A stretch of DNA of 64,000 nucleotides from Coffea arabica (GCF_036785885.1 NC_092310.1:1364001-1428000); one strand, 5' to 3'; shown: positions 48,014-59,416, counted from the first letter of the stretch. Program-made: numbers and translations. Notes: generated by a model not told the origin, from the letters alone.

Positions 48014-48415
48014 AAATCTAAATAATATGCTACTTTATTGGTTTCAATGTTGTTTGGAACTGTCAGTGTCAGAAAAAATTAGTGAATTTCGTGGACAAAT
48101 AGTCATATATAGTAGTGAATTTTACCATACTTTTTGATGGTTCAGAAAAGCAGATGAAATTCACAATTTTTATTGTCTTTCAATTTGCTCGTAACACTAC
48201 TTTGTTAAGTTAATGACAAGAATTAGTTTATAAATTGAAAGAGAAAGTAATCCTCACCAGAAGAAGCAAAGAAACAGATAATTGTTACATAGAAAAAGAG
48301 TGAGGGACAAATACGGATAGAATAAGATGGTGAAGAACAGCGATATCCAATAATGAGAAGCTATTAATCAAAATTTTGCAGTGAAATCTTACCCGATGGC
48401 TCGGAAAGATGACTT

Positions 48416-51400
48416 TTAATCACTTTTACGCTCCGGAATATTAGAGATCTTGGGCCACTCGGAGCCGCTTTGAGGAGTGCATCTTTCGGTTAATAGAGGA
48501 CAATACCAAATTTCCAGACATCTTAATTTGAGGCGTTCCATGGCATCTACGGAGGGTAAATATTCAAGCTTTGGGCAATTGAATAGGATTAGCTCTTCAA
48601 GAGATGCAAGGTTCCCAAGCCAATCTGATAAGGCTTCGATTGCTCCGAAGCCACTTAGAGATAGTGATGTGATGGTAGTCAAGTCTTGAAGCTGATGTGG
48701 CAGAGATTTCGTGTCAGGCATCCCATGCAAAGACACGTGTCGGAGTGATGATGAAGATGCTAATCCAGCCCAATCAAATTCGATTACTGAGTAATCTGAG
48801 AAGGGACCAATCTCCACTTTCCTTAAGCTCGTAAGATAGCCAAATCCACTAGGCATCTCAGCAATCAAGTTGGGACACCTCCGTAACGAGAAGCTCTCGA
48901 GAGAAGGGGTTCGTCGCAAATCAAGGGGAAAGGAGACCAGACTGCGGCAATAGGACAACTTCAGCTCTCGGAGAGACGTACACGACTCGAACATCTCCAC
49001 TGGTAATCTTGTTAATTCATGGCACCCATCGACAGTAAATTCCTCAAGAGACTTAAGGAGGCCTTTCTGTCCAATATTTGGATATCCAAATGAATTAATT
49101 CTCGGGCAACCCCGTATCTCCAAGTGCTCTAAAGCTTGAAATTGATAAAGATCTTCTGGCAACTCCCGTAAATTCTGACAATGATAGACTACCAATCTCT
49201 TAAGACAAGCGGCGCAACTCATTCCTCTTAATGTTGTTATATTATCGGCATGCCTCAATTCTACACTCTGAAGAGTTGGAAAAAGACAGAGTTGCTCAAG
49301 CATGTCAGTGGGTAGACTGTCACAGCTATCAATACTCAAGCTGCTCTCTGGTCGTCTCACTAATTTTAGAGACTCTATGGGTTGACTACGACCACCACTT
49401 AATTCAAGGGACGAGAGATTGGCTATATTGCTCAAAACATTTTCTGCCAGCAAAACATGGCAATTCTCTTTGATTTTCAATACATCAAGACTTGGGAAAC
49501 GACTTGGAGTTGGAATGGTGATCAGCTGGGAGCAACGCCAAATAGACAACTTTTCAAGCACGGGAAACACATCTATCACATGTACTTCACCTGCGGTTGA
49601 CATCATCTCGGGTGCGTCCTTCCACTCTTCCAAATATTCCATTCTTTCGAGAGAGAGAATTTTAAGGGCTGGAAAGAATGTTTGTCTGCTAATAGTGATT
49701 GAACCTCCTGATCCGCAGTCCTCCTCAGCACTTGTACTGTAGAATGAAAGCCCAATGCTTCTTATGTTTTCCAATCCAGTCAGATATAGATGTTGGAGGG
49801 ATGACAGCTGTCCTAGGGTGGGGAGTTCTCTGCATCTTGTGCAATTCGCCACACGCAACTCCACCAGTGATGTCAAATTCATGAACCATTGTGGAAACTG
49901 ATCACCCTTAAAATACCGGATATGCAACTCTTTTAAATTTGGGTGAGGTTGGAGGCCTTCCAACACATCTTCATCACAATTATCACTTTCTCGATCCCTA
50001 TTGCCCCACTCAAATACCAACCGATACAGATTTGGCTTTTTAGATAGGTTCGCCAGTTCAGCATCATCTTTGCCATTTACTAATTCAAGATTTCTGATCT
50101 CCAAGGAGCCTGTAAGATCTTTCAAGGTCCCAAGCTCCTGGATGCCACGACCTTCCTCTTGACGACCAATGTTAAAGAATTCTAACGTTTGAAGACAAGT
50201 CCATCGTCCAATCCCGGATGGCATTTGGATTTCGCGTCCTGTATCATCATCATCATCATCATCATCGCGTCCTGTATCATCATCATAGTGAAGATGTCTC
50301 ATGCTAATCAAATTGCTCATCTCCTTTGGAAAACCGTCTACAAGCATGCCAATTCTCAGTGTTTGCAAACAGTAAAGTTTGCAAAGAGATTCTGGCAAAG
50401 TTCTGATACTAGACTCTGAAATGTCGAGTAAGTGTAAATGTATTAGTTTGCCAATGGAGGTCGGCAACTCTTCGACATCTGCTCCAAACAATTTTAGGAC
50501 ATGCAAGTATTTGAACTTTGATACCATATCATCAGCTATGCCACCCTCCAGAAATAATGTGCGAAGCGATGCTGATGCTTTTTCATTGATTCTTTCGGGT
50601 GAGTATACCGCAAGGTAACGGTCCTGATTGCTGCTGTTATGATTCAAAATTGATTTTGCAAAATCGTGCACAAGATCATGCATTTTATACCATGTTCTCC
50701 TCTCCTCTTTTACTTCTTCCAATAAGGAAGTTTGCAGCAAAGTTCTCAGATACTCATATCCTATTCCCTCCATCATTCTTTCATTTTGGGGATCCGGTTG
50801 AAGAAAGCCTTCAGCCATCCAAAGCTCAACTAGTAGATCTTGTTCCAATTCAGTATCTTGATGAAAAATTGAGCAATATGCAAAACATTTCTTAACCGGT
50901 GCAGGTGAGAGATGATCAAAACTCACCTTAATTATTTGCTTGATCCCACCCTGATCTCCATTCAAGAGACTCTCCTCCAAAATAGATAGCCAATCCTCTT
51001 TTCTCTTTTTAGATAACAAACCTCCGATTAACGTTGCTGCCAGAGGCAGACCGTCACATCTTCTTACAACTTGCTCCCTCATGTCTTCCAATTCTTTTGG
51101 CACTTTTTCCCCTACAGTTGCCCAATTTTTCACGATAGACCAGCAGTCATCATCGTATAGCTTTCTTAGGTCATGACGAGTAAAATTGATCCGCCGATGT
51201 CTAGACAGAACAATTGGCACTTGTTGGAGACGAGAAGTAACAAGACAGCAGCTCCCTTTCTTCGGTTTGAGTGCCTCCAAAGTGGTGAAAAAGTCATTCA
51301 ACAATCCTTCTTGATGATTCCACAAATCGTCAAGAACAAGCAAATATCTTTTTTCCTTAAGTTCAGTTTCAATTCCTTCAACTATTACCTCCCTACCATC

Positions 51401-52156
51401 CACTTCAGCCTTTTTTCTTGTTGATGATTCTAGAATCATTTTGAAGAGCTCCATGATTTCAACTTCTTTAGCCACACAAACCCAAATTTTTTTGTCAAAA
51501 TGATTATCAAACTGTGAATTGTTGTAAACGGCTTTAGCTAGAGTTGTTTTTCCTAATCCTGGCTTGCCAGTTATGGAAACAACTGAAATACTGACACTTT
51601 CAGATTCGGTCAACAACTTCTTAACTATTTTTGATTCATCCTCGTCTCTTCCTAGGACATCACTTCGAACAATCTTCGAGTCAGTCTGTCTGCTTGTTGT
51701 GGCTCCAGTAACAATAGTAGCGAATGCTTCTGGCCGCTTGTAGGCCAGTCCCAAACCTTCTGCATCCCGATGGATCCTTTCAAGGTTCGCGTTGACCCCC
51801 CTGATCATTGAACCCAACCTCCAACGAAAACCAATTTTATTAAAGAATGAAAAGCAGAAGAATACCTTCATTTTCGTGAGTTGATTTTGATACTTCACCT
51901 TCCGACGAAGATTTTCATAGTTGAGCTCGTCCAGCACATTGTCAGCTTTGAAAACCTCATCTTCCAGCTGCTCGAGCCAATTTTGCACCCCTGGTCTACG
52001 CATGTCCTTGTCGGCACCGGCCAAGAAGCCTCGGATCATTGCAGCAGATTTGTCGAGTCTCTCCAGCTCCTCTGGGAATTCACGATGATCAGCGGCAAGA
52101 GAAACAACCGCCTGCAATGCAACCTGAATAGTAGCACTAACAGGAGCATCAGCCAT
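48416..52156 (-). CDS. NLR3: intact CC-NB-LRR disease-resistance protein
   Basis: A single-exon coding region of 1246 residues from MADAPVSATI. An upstream in-frame ATG at 52270 would add 38 residues, but that leader changes frame relative to NLR1, so the MADA start is preferred. Domains: Rx-type coiled coil (1-130; VLDELNYENLRRK at 74-86), P-loop GKPGLGKTT (197-205, with KP where NLR1 has MG), RNBS-A KIWVCVA, kinase-2 YLLVLDDLW (271-279), RNBS-B CCLVTSR, GLPL (369-372), CFAYCSIF (424-431), MHD (492-494) in MHDLVHDFA, then some 700 residues of LRRs. It is the RGA-type CNL class: a cytosolic immune receptor whose nucleotide switch is released on effector recognition. All switch motifs are present. 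An Asp-rich insertion in the LRR region comes from an ATC microsatellite. It is the only unbroken member of the array. Confidence 0.95.
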   Translation of the reverse strand: MADAPVSATIQVALQAVVSLAADHREFPEELERLDKSAAMIRGFLAGADKDMRRPGVQNWLEQLEDEVFKADNVLDELNYENLRRKVKYQNQLTKMKVFFCFSFFNKIGFRWRLGSMIRGVNANLERIHRDAEGLGLAYKRPEAFATIVTGATTSRQTDSKIVRSDVLGRDEDESKIVKKLLTESESVSISVVSITGKPGLGKTTLAKAVYNNSQFDNHFDKKIWVCVAKEVEIMELFKMILESSTRKKAEVDGREVIVEGIETELKEKRYLLVLDDLWNHQEGLLNDFFTTLEALKPKKGSCCLVTSRLQQVPIVLSRHRRINFTRHDLRKLYDDDCWSIVKNWATVGEKVPKELEDMREQVVRRCDGLPLAATLIGGLLSKKRKEDWLSILEESLLNGDQGGIKQIIKVSFDHLSPAPVKKCFAYCSIFHQDTELEQDLLVELWMAEGFLQPDPQNERMMEGIGYEYLRTLLQTSLLEEVKEERRTWYKMHDLVHDFAKSILNHNSSNQDRYLAVYSPERINEKASASLRTLFLEGGIADDMVSKFKYLHVLKLFGADVEELPTSIGKLIHLHLLDISESSIRTLPESLCKLYCLQTLRIGMLVDGFPKEMSNLISMRHLHYDDDTGRDDDDDDDDTGREIQMPSGIGRWTCLQTLEFFNIGRQEEGRGIQELGTLKDLTGSLEIRNLELVNGKDDAELANLSKKPNLYRLVFEWGNRDRESDNCDEDVLEGLQPHPNLKELHIRYFKGDQFPQWFMNLTSLVELRVANCTRCRELPTLGQLSSLQHLYLTGLENIRSIGLSFYSTSAEEDCGSGGSITISRQTFFPALKILSLERMEYLEEWKDAPEMMSTAGEVHVIDVFPVLEKLSIWRCSQLITIPTPSRFPSLDVLKIKENCHVLLAENVLSNIANLSSLELSGGRSQPIESLKLVRRPESSLSIDSCDSLPTDMLEQLCLFPTLQSVELRHADNITTLRGMSCAACLKRLVVYHCQNLRELPEDLYQFQALEHLEIRGCPRINSFGYPNIGQKGLLKSLEEFTVDGCHELTRLPVEMFESCTSLRELKLSYCRSLVSFPLDLRRTPSLESFSLRRCPNLIAEMPSGFGYLTSLRKVEIGPFSDYSVIEFDWAGLASSSSLRHVSLHGMPDTKSLPHQLQDLTTITSLSLSGFGAIEALSDWLGNLASLEELILFNCPKLEYLPSVDAMERLKLRCLEIWYCPLLTERCTPQSGSEWPKISNIPERKSD
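50243..50286. repeat. (ATC)n expansion inside NLR3
   Basis: Eight ATC triplets, then CGCGTCCTGT and four more triplets (interrupted). On the coding strand this gives the DDDDDDDD stretch between HYDDDTGR and TGREIQ. NLR1 has HYYDHAGRKIQ and NLR2 has NNNN at the same spot. Confidence 0.9.
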
Positions 52157-52360
52157 TTTTTCTCGCTTGGGATTGGAATTAGGATGAAAGTGTTCTGCAA
52201 TGGTGATGGGGGGATGCTTTCTGCAATGGGACAAGGAAGGATATGGTTCAACTTCAGCAGCTAAGAGCAAAGTCAGCGGAGGCTAAAACTTGGGGGAATG
52301 AAATTTGCAACTCAACTTCCAAATTTCTCCACTGCACGCTCTATCATCACTCCTGACAGG

Positions 52361-52480
52361 TGTCCGTGATTTACGGATCACAGCTCTAGCAGCTGCACGT
52401 TCTCTCAAGAGTCATAAGAGTAATATTAAGGCTTTGGAAAGCACGGCTCTAGCAGACATGTCCGTGATTTACGGATCACA
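52361..52480. promoter_or_regulatory. two palindromic motifs upstream of NLR3
   Basis: TCCGTGATTTACGGATCA occurs at about 52363-52380 and 52461-52478, roughly 205 and 303 bases upstream of the start. Each is preceded by TG and followed by CA, as in the single copy upstream of NLR2. The conserved dyad suggests a protein-binding site, which is inference. Confidence 0.4.
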
Positions 52481-52539
52481 TCTGCATATGACCGTGTTCC
52501 TGATTACAGTTATTTTTTTTAAAAGCAGGTCAAGAAGTT

Positions 52540-52800
52540 GATTTGCTTAGCTTCACAGAGGTAGAAACAGAGTTGTCTCCTTCACGAAGGCACGTAAGAG
52601 ATTAAGAACCAGAAGCAGAGTCGTCAGCTTCGCATGAAAGCACTTCACAAGAGATGGAAGCAGATTTTTTAGCTTCACGTTGAGGCACATCAGTACAGTT
52701 ATCGAGTACAGAAGAGTTTTGCTGGTGAGCTTCCCATAAAGTATCAACCTCTGACTGATGATCAAGTGGCGATGATACAGGTTTTGGTTAAGGATTCAGT
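52540..52800 (-). pseudogene. possible gene fragment, unrecognised
   Basis: The minus strand has an open, serine- and glutamate-rich stretch (KPVSSPLDHQSEVDTLWEAH, then QREAKKSASIS) ending at a stop near 52601 and resuming in frame. The composition looks like coding sequence rather than the AT-rich surroundings. It is absent from units A and B. I do not recognise it, and it could be a captured fragment or chance. Confidence 0.25.
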
Positions 52801-53149
52801 GAAGCCAGGTCGATCAAGCGCTTTTGTGTTTGAATGAAACTAGAAAAAAGAAGGGGTCCCCTGTTTTGCATTTTGAAGTTTAAAGCATTAGGCAATGGCA
52901 TCAATTCAACTAGCACATGAATGCAAGCGAGCAGCACAATAACCACGAAATCATGAGCACAATGCTCTTCAAGCTTAATCAGAAAAACATTCGACTAATT
53001 CCTGAGTACGAAATCATTGAAAAACAGATGAAAATTTTGGTAGTTGAACATTAAGGAAGGCGAAAAGCACGACTTTTACAACTCAAAACACAACTTAATT
53101 GGTGAGAACCTTTTAGCAACTGTTAAACCATTTAGCATATGTAGCTAGA

Positions 53150-54171
53150 GACCTTGCATATGTGAGCCAACCTGCAACTTGACTCACATTTCTTATTCGC
53201 TAAAACAGCAGGCTCTGTGATTCCTCCTTATCACAATGCAGTAAAGAGAGCAGGTGCTAATATAAAATTGGCGTAACTTCTAACTCATCATCTTATAGTT
53301 TCTCTCTTATCGGTTTTATTTTTACTAAGATGTCATACTTTTTTATGTTAAAATGTCTCAAAATCATTTTATTAAACTCAAATTTACTTTTGATCTCTTT
53401 TTTTACAATGTAATTTTCACGTTTATCAATATTTGGCACTAAATTCAAATTTAAAATTTGAATTTTCGAGAACAAGTTTAGAAATGAATCCACTAACATC
53501 ACCGTCAAGTTATTTACTATTCTTAAAAAAAAAAAAATTTGAGTCTCGAAATGCAAATAATAATTGGAGCGGAGGGAGTAACATTATAATTTCCATCAGT
53601 TTTCCATGTATACTCAAATATAATGATGATTTCTTAATAGAATTTTGGTACTTTGTATTGCATTTTTTTTATTTTAAAATTAAAACACATATTGCTTTTT
53701 TTTTTCCATTAAAAACTTTTGAAAGGTTTTTTCACTTTCATAATAGATTAGTGCAAATCATCACTGATTATTTTCCCCCCACAAACTCAATAGTGCAAAA
53801 TAGTCCTATTGAGGCAAAAAGGATTAATCAGTAGAGGGAAAATATTTGTACAAACGAACAATTGCTAACTGCTAATGATATAAATACACACCAATTAAAC
53901 ATGGTAAGTAACATGGACTTGAGTCAATTAAAATACTCCCTTCCTTCCGAAATTTTTGCCGCATTTCAGGATCTCTGCATTTATATTTTCAATAATGCAA
54001 GAATCTTAAATGATTTGGGCTTATGTTCCAGTAACACCCCTGCTTGGAGTTTCCAGGTGCTCATGCGTTTTTGAATGATAAAAGAATCACAACTTGTGAC
54101 AAATTGAAACTGTTTTTGGCTCCTTGAAATCAAATTGAAATAAAGTAAAGGGTCAATTAGCACTAATCTCC
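53150..54171. repeat. unit C upstream segment, A-like, with empty sites
   Basis: Collinear with unit A 23400-27490 but without the hAT MITE and the Helitron. The joined flanks are visible at about 53250-53265 and 53889-53904. It includes the shared mariner-like MITE ending at 53580. No gene. Confidence 0.75.
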
Positions 54172-55675
54172 AATTTTATTAGGGATAAGTTGCACTTTGC
54201 CCACTTGAGTTTATTTTATCATCACTTAAAAAAAACACACCTCTTCTTTGAAGACTAGCTATTTCGTTTCTTGGTTCAAAATAGAGATGCACAATGATAG
54301 TCTCCTTAGGGCCTCAAAAATCAAGCTTGTGATCTCAAGTTAATCGAACTTTTAATTTTTGAAGTAGATAATAATCATTGAATTATTGAAACTTCTACTC
54401 CCTCTCTCCATTGTTAATGTTGTTTGTGTAGTCATTAATTGGCTCCAAATTATTTGGTTGCATCACAAACATAATTTCCAACACACTATTTTATCTTTTC
54501 AATTACCTTTTTATCTCACACACATCACATCACAAAAATTACTACAGTAATTATTTTAAATAATATTTTAAATAATTTCCTATCCAAACACACTAGTTAT
54601 GTTTTTTACATTTTTGCTGTCCCAAAATAAGAGCTTCATAACAAAAGTCAAACAAATTTCAATGCTGATTTCCTTTTACGCCCTTCACTAATAATGATCA
54701 GATTCCATCAATTAACAATAAACAATTCCATATGGCCAACCATAACACATGCACAGTTTCAGAATGCCTATGACCTTGTATTTATTTGGCTGGTCTCCAT
54801 ATTCAAACGTGGATAAGACCGGAAGAATCTAAAAATTGCAGCTCACAGTTTTACTGCATAAAAAGTGCTACTCGCAAAAATGTCCCAATTTTTCAGACAA
54901 GAGGAGTATTAATTTACTTTGTTTAATTTGTAAATATCATTAAGAATTGAGGCCTTAGTCTTTACATAATCAAGAATGCGGGATTAATATGTCATCCCCA
55001 TTCTACATCCTAGTATGTTTAAAAGAAATTGTAATGAATGAACGTTAGTTTAGAATAACTTAAATAATGCAAATGAGAATGGCTGTCAAGTTCGACACCT
55101 CCTACGTACAATTTTCTTTTAAAAAAAAAAAGAATAATCTTTTGGGAGGAGAGGAAGGAGTTGGGCGGTATGGGAAGAGAAAATGTAAGTGAGAAGTCCT
55201 GAGTTCGAGATCTTCCACTTATACTAAAAAAAAAAACTTGAACAATGCATTTTTTTTAATCCTATCACAAAAGGAGGCATTAATAAAAATTCCCTATTTT
55301 TGTTAAATTGTTGGACTAAGGAAGCTGAGAAAGAGTCACTTGAATGTATTTAAGAGGTCTCAATTATTATTAGGTCTAATTGCTTGAGACTATTTGTGGC
55401 GAAGATTAACCTTGACATTCATTACAACCCAAGTTCATGCTGATATTGTACATTCATTGTGTCAGAGGTGTACATGATTTACCCCATGCATGACCCACAA
55501 TCAGTGCTGTGGTAGGAAATGGTTTCCTGGCAAATTTGAGTAATTAAATTTTGTATGCCAAAGTCAATTCATTGCAAATTCAGTAAATGCTTCTAGTATA
55601 TAAATCATATGTTACCACAAGAACTTAGGCACATGTGAGTTGTTATGGGGCACTAGGAATGTGGACTGCTGCATG
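54172..55675. other. 1.5-kb block absent from unit A
   Basis: In unit A the flanks CTAATCTCCAAT and CTTGCATCCCTAC are adjacent (27480-27500), whereas here about 1.5 kb separates them. I found no transposon ends and no gene. A short stretch at 55140-55241 with GAGTTCGAGATC and an A-rich tail may be a SINE relic. Confidence 0.5.
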
Positions 55676-56057
55676 TTGAGACCTTGCAACCCTACATTTC
55701 ACCAAAAGGCAACCCAAGCAGCATCGTCCAAATACACAATTTCCAAAACACAAAATCACTAGTTATATCATCATCATCATCAGCAGCAGCAGCAGCAGCC
55801 ATATTTTTCTTGCTTAAAATTGGAATTAAGATTAAGTTTTCTGAGATCAGAGGAAGGGAGGGAGGTTTTAGCAGCAAATAAGTAAAATCTGTGTGGAAGC
55901 CGAGAAGAAAGAATAAAAATTGGGTCATGAAACGAGTTTGGTCAATTGTGGCGGCCTTTAGTTGTTTAAAAATTCCATTATTTTCGTTGTAGGATTTAAA
56001 AAGACAAACGAAAGTGATTTCAAATTATATCAGTAGGTAGTGCTTGTTTTAAGTATT
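55676..56057. repeat. unit C segment matching 27490-27800
   Basis: Strong similarity to unit A, including CACCAAAAGGCAACCCAAG and the GGTCAATTGTGGCGGCC stretch. A (ATC/AGC)n run at 55768-55800 is longer than in unit A. Confidence 0.7.
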
Positions 56058-56718
56058 GGGGGGTCTGTTTGATAACATAAAAAAAGTGCTAAATTTGAAT
56101 TTTTTCAAACATTCAGATGTTTTGAGTGTTTGAGAAATGAAAATCTATTTGCTGAACTTGTTAAGCAGTGCTGAACCTGTGTGTATTTTTTTCAGCACAA
56201 GAATCCTAACTGAATGCTTAATTCTGATAAGAATCAATAAAATTACTTCAACTACCTTATCTTATCTGCCAAATCTACTCTTATTTGTTAATTATGTTCA
56301 AAATTCTTATTTAATTAAATAACGTAATATTCTCTATCTAACGATTTTTAGTTTCTCTTTTCTCCCTTTTTAATGACTTTCACATCTTCTCCATACTTCT
56401 CATATAGTATATTTCATCTTTTATATTAATTTGATTTAAAAATAAATATTGTCATTTTCGTACCTTACAATTTTAAACTAATTAAATCATAGATTCTATT
56501 TCTTTTTTGAATGAAAGGATATAAGGGCAAAATTGTCAAATTAAACTTATTAAGCATTCAGATATAAATATTTATCAACCAGTATAAATAGGTTTAACAT
56601 TAAAATTCAGACGTTCATATATTTTTTTCAGTGCTTAAAATTCAGCAAATTAATTGTTTCAATATTCAGATTTCAGAATTCAGACTTCAAAATTCAGATT
56701 CAGTTTTATCGAACGGAA
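56058..56718. mobile_element. 660-bp insertion, hAT-like ends
   Basis: It is absent from unit A, where TTAAGTATTG and GTGTGATTAATC lie close together. The left end GGGTCTGTTTGATAA and the reversed right end CTTCCGTTCGATAAA form imperfect inverted repeats, and the right part is rich in ATTCAGA repeats. This is the style of hAT-type MITEs, but I see no clear 8-base duplication. Confidence 0.45.
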
Positions 56719-57105
56719 GTGTGATTAATCTCTCTAGTTTAATTTAATCATCATTCACATCAAGTCATGATCACTTATTGGTGCTTTTGGGTTGATTGGA
56801 CATACTAATTCTCTTTTCTGTTTTCTTATATTAATCTGTTATTTACCCAACAAAGAATCATCTAGATGAGTAATTAAATGGAACAATTTTGTTTGCTTCT
56901 AACAATTTTAGTCAAACAGATAAACTTTCTGAGATCAATTTTAGTCAAAGAAATAAACTTTCTGAGATCAATTCTTACTTATCCTTGAATATCAACATCT
57001 AATAGCTTGCTTGAGATGACTTCCCAAATTTAATGTAGTGCTTATTGGCACATTTAACTGCCTCAAATTGTACAAGTGTAGTTCTTGGAAGTCTTCTTAA
57101 CAGAA
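56719..57105. repeat. unit C right edge matching 27820-28175
   Basis: The last collinear part of the A/C duplication, ending near AGTCTTCTTAACAGAATATT. A small tandem duplication of AAACTTTCTGAGATCAATT lies at 56930-56970. Confidence 0.6.
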
Positions 57106-57225
57106 TATTTTTCTAACTAATACACCAAGTGGCTAAGGAAATGTGGAGCTAATTTTGGTCATCCTGCTACTTTGTCTGGTTCCCATGTGTGAGTGCTGGT
57201 TTTGGTATGAGGCTTTTTTGTATGT

Positions 57226-57457
57226 AAACCAAATTTCTTCCATGAAAATTTTATATAAATTTTTTGTTGTTACAAACAAAATCTATACAAAATTTATTCA
57301 GTTCAAGTGTCTCCTAATTGCACACATATTGGGTGTTATTGTGTCCTTAACATTAGTAAATTTCTGTTGCTTATCAAAAAATAAAAAGGTTTCGGAGCTT
57401 GAGGTACTTATTTAAGAACAGTTTGGCGGGCATACTAAAAAATAAATGGTTCTGTAT
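57226..57457 (+). repeat. dispersed repeat, copy 2
   Basis: Homologous over its whole length to 1784-2010. It carries no LINE at the edge where copy 1 has one. No coding capacity. Confidence 0.65.
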
Positions 57458-58493
57458 GAAATTTGGTTGTTTGGCGGGCATACTCGTTTTTATGCTCAAC
57501 TCATTTACGTTCATATTTACCATGTGATTTTGGTGTTTCAACGGATTTTGGTGCCATTAAGTTTTCTGGGCTCGTCCAAGACTTTAATTTGTGGGTTTTT
57601 AAGGTTTTGGCCAATACTTGAGGGTTCTTTCAATTTCATTAAGAAAGTTGGGAATTTTACTTGATATGGTGAAATTGTGCTCAAAACCTAATTATTACCA
57701 TATTACGAGGACTTTGACAATCATTATTTTTCCTAGTTATTTTTTTGAGGATTGCAAGGACTTAATTTGGAAAATGTCATTGAATTGTAATAGAACTACA
57801 ATCTACCGTTAGAGAGGGAGGAATTTCACAAGCCAACCTGTACTTTTTTTTTTTCTCCTTTTGAGGGAACAACCTGTAGTTAAATAAGGTGTGAAAAAAG
57901 GAACCTTTTTTTTCCTTGAAATTGAATGGACTAAGTACAGTTTACCAACTAGTGTTTCGTGGAATTTCTACTTTGCTTATCATCCCTGTGTTTCGGACCA
58001 ATACCTGATGGAGTCTACACAGTTGGATAAGGATTGAGTTTACATGGGGCTCAGAGTTTCCATGTATGCTTATCTTGTATACCATTTATTTGCTTGTAAT
58101 TCAATAGGTTATAATATTCATCAGGATACCAAAAAACTGCAGAACTGAGGAGCTATAGGCCTTCATGGCAATTATGTGCTTTGTTTCACACAATTTCAAT
58201 CCCCTCCTTCGTTAAGCAGAAGTGTTAATTGGCAAAGGCTGAATTGGCTGGTTTTCATTTTGCTCTATGGGCTCTATTAACTACTGGAGCCAGCAGAGAG
58301 AAGAAAAAGAAAATATATGGGGACAGTGTGTTTGAATGTAAAGATTGGAGGTGCACAGTTGAAAAGTGAAATGACTCAATTTTGAATTGTCTATTACTCA
58401 GTAGGAGAAGCATAACTCAAGTGTTGCCTGAGACAAATGTGTATTATCCTTACTTTCTTTTGTACTGAATGTCTTTCTTTGTTCCGTAGGTGC
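57458..58493. other. intergenic
   Basis: No gene or transposon end recognised. Confidence 0.45.
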
Positions 58494-58829
58494 CATGGTT
58501 CAAAGACTCGGCCGAGTCGTCACTGGAACGAGGCTTCTCGATCCGATATCTGGATGAGATGACTCCGAAATAATGAATTATCGAGAACTCGGCCGAGACG
58601 TCTCCGAGATGGATAGAAACTGCCGAGTTGCCTCGAGTAGCTCCGAATCATCCCAAGTCAGCTCGAATTTTTATTACTTTTGTTAATTTTTTAATTATAT
58701 TTTTTTATAATTTTTAGAATATTAAATATTTCAAAAATTTGCGTCTCGCCGAAACTGCGACCGATATGCGAAACCGATGTGGAACGATTTGGGCCGCGAC
58801 CGTGACCGTGACCATGACTTTGAACCATG
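58494..58829. mobile_element. MITE, CATGGTTCAAAG family, copy 1
   Basis: The 336-base element has ends CATGGTTCAAAGACTCGG / GACTTTGAACCATG and an interior rich in CGGCCGAG and CCGAGTC repeats. It is about 80% similar by eye to the copy 230 bases to the right. No clear target duplication is seen here. Confidence 0.7.
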
Positions 58830-59057
58830 TCATGGCGGGGATATTCTTTCTTGATATAACTTTTTCTTGTGATGATCCATTCAAACCACCATAGGTATGC
58901 TGATAGCTACAGGAAATACTAAAGATCACTAATTCCTTTTTCATTCTAATTTCATTTTCACTACAAGCTAGAAGTAAGTGTTTCTGCATATGATGGCTGA
59001 GTTAAATGTCTCTTAAAATCATCTGATTTACCAAGGGATTGTTTTAGCTCTTGTATA

Positions 59058-59416
59058 CGTGGTTCGAAGACTTGGCCGAGACCAAGATGACTCGGTCAAA
59101 TCGTCACCGTCTCGGCCCTCGCCGATACGATACCGTGACGAAACGATACCGAGATACTCAACTCGCCTAGACGTCACCGTGAAGGGTTGAAACGGCCGAA
59201 TCACACCGAATCACTCCGAGTCATCCCGAATCAACTCAAATTTTTATTATTTTTACTAAATTTTTAATTATTTTTGTTTATCATATTTTTTTACAATTTT
59301 TAGAATATTAAATATTTCAAAAATTCGCGTCTCGCCGAGACCGCAACCGATATGCCGAAACCGATGTGAAACGGTCCAGGCCGCGACTGCAACGGCGACC
59401 GCGACTTTGAACCATG
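59058..59416. mobile_element. MITE, CATGGTTCAAAG family, copy 2
   Basis: The 359-base element starts CGTGGTTCGAAG and ends CTTTGAACCATG, with a perfect 8-base duplication CTTGTATA on both sides (59050-59057 and 59417-59424). The size of the duplication points to the hAT superfamily. Confidence 0.8.

Noticed and set aside
52157..52270. Upstream in-frame ATG extending NLR3 by 38 residues
   Set aside because: The equivalent leader in NLR1 has a different reading frame in its middle, so it is not under coding constraint. MADA is the consistent start.
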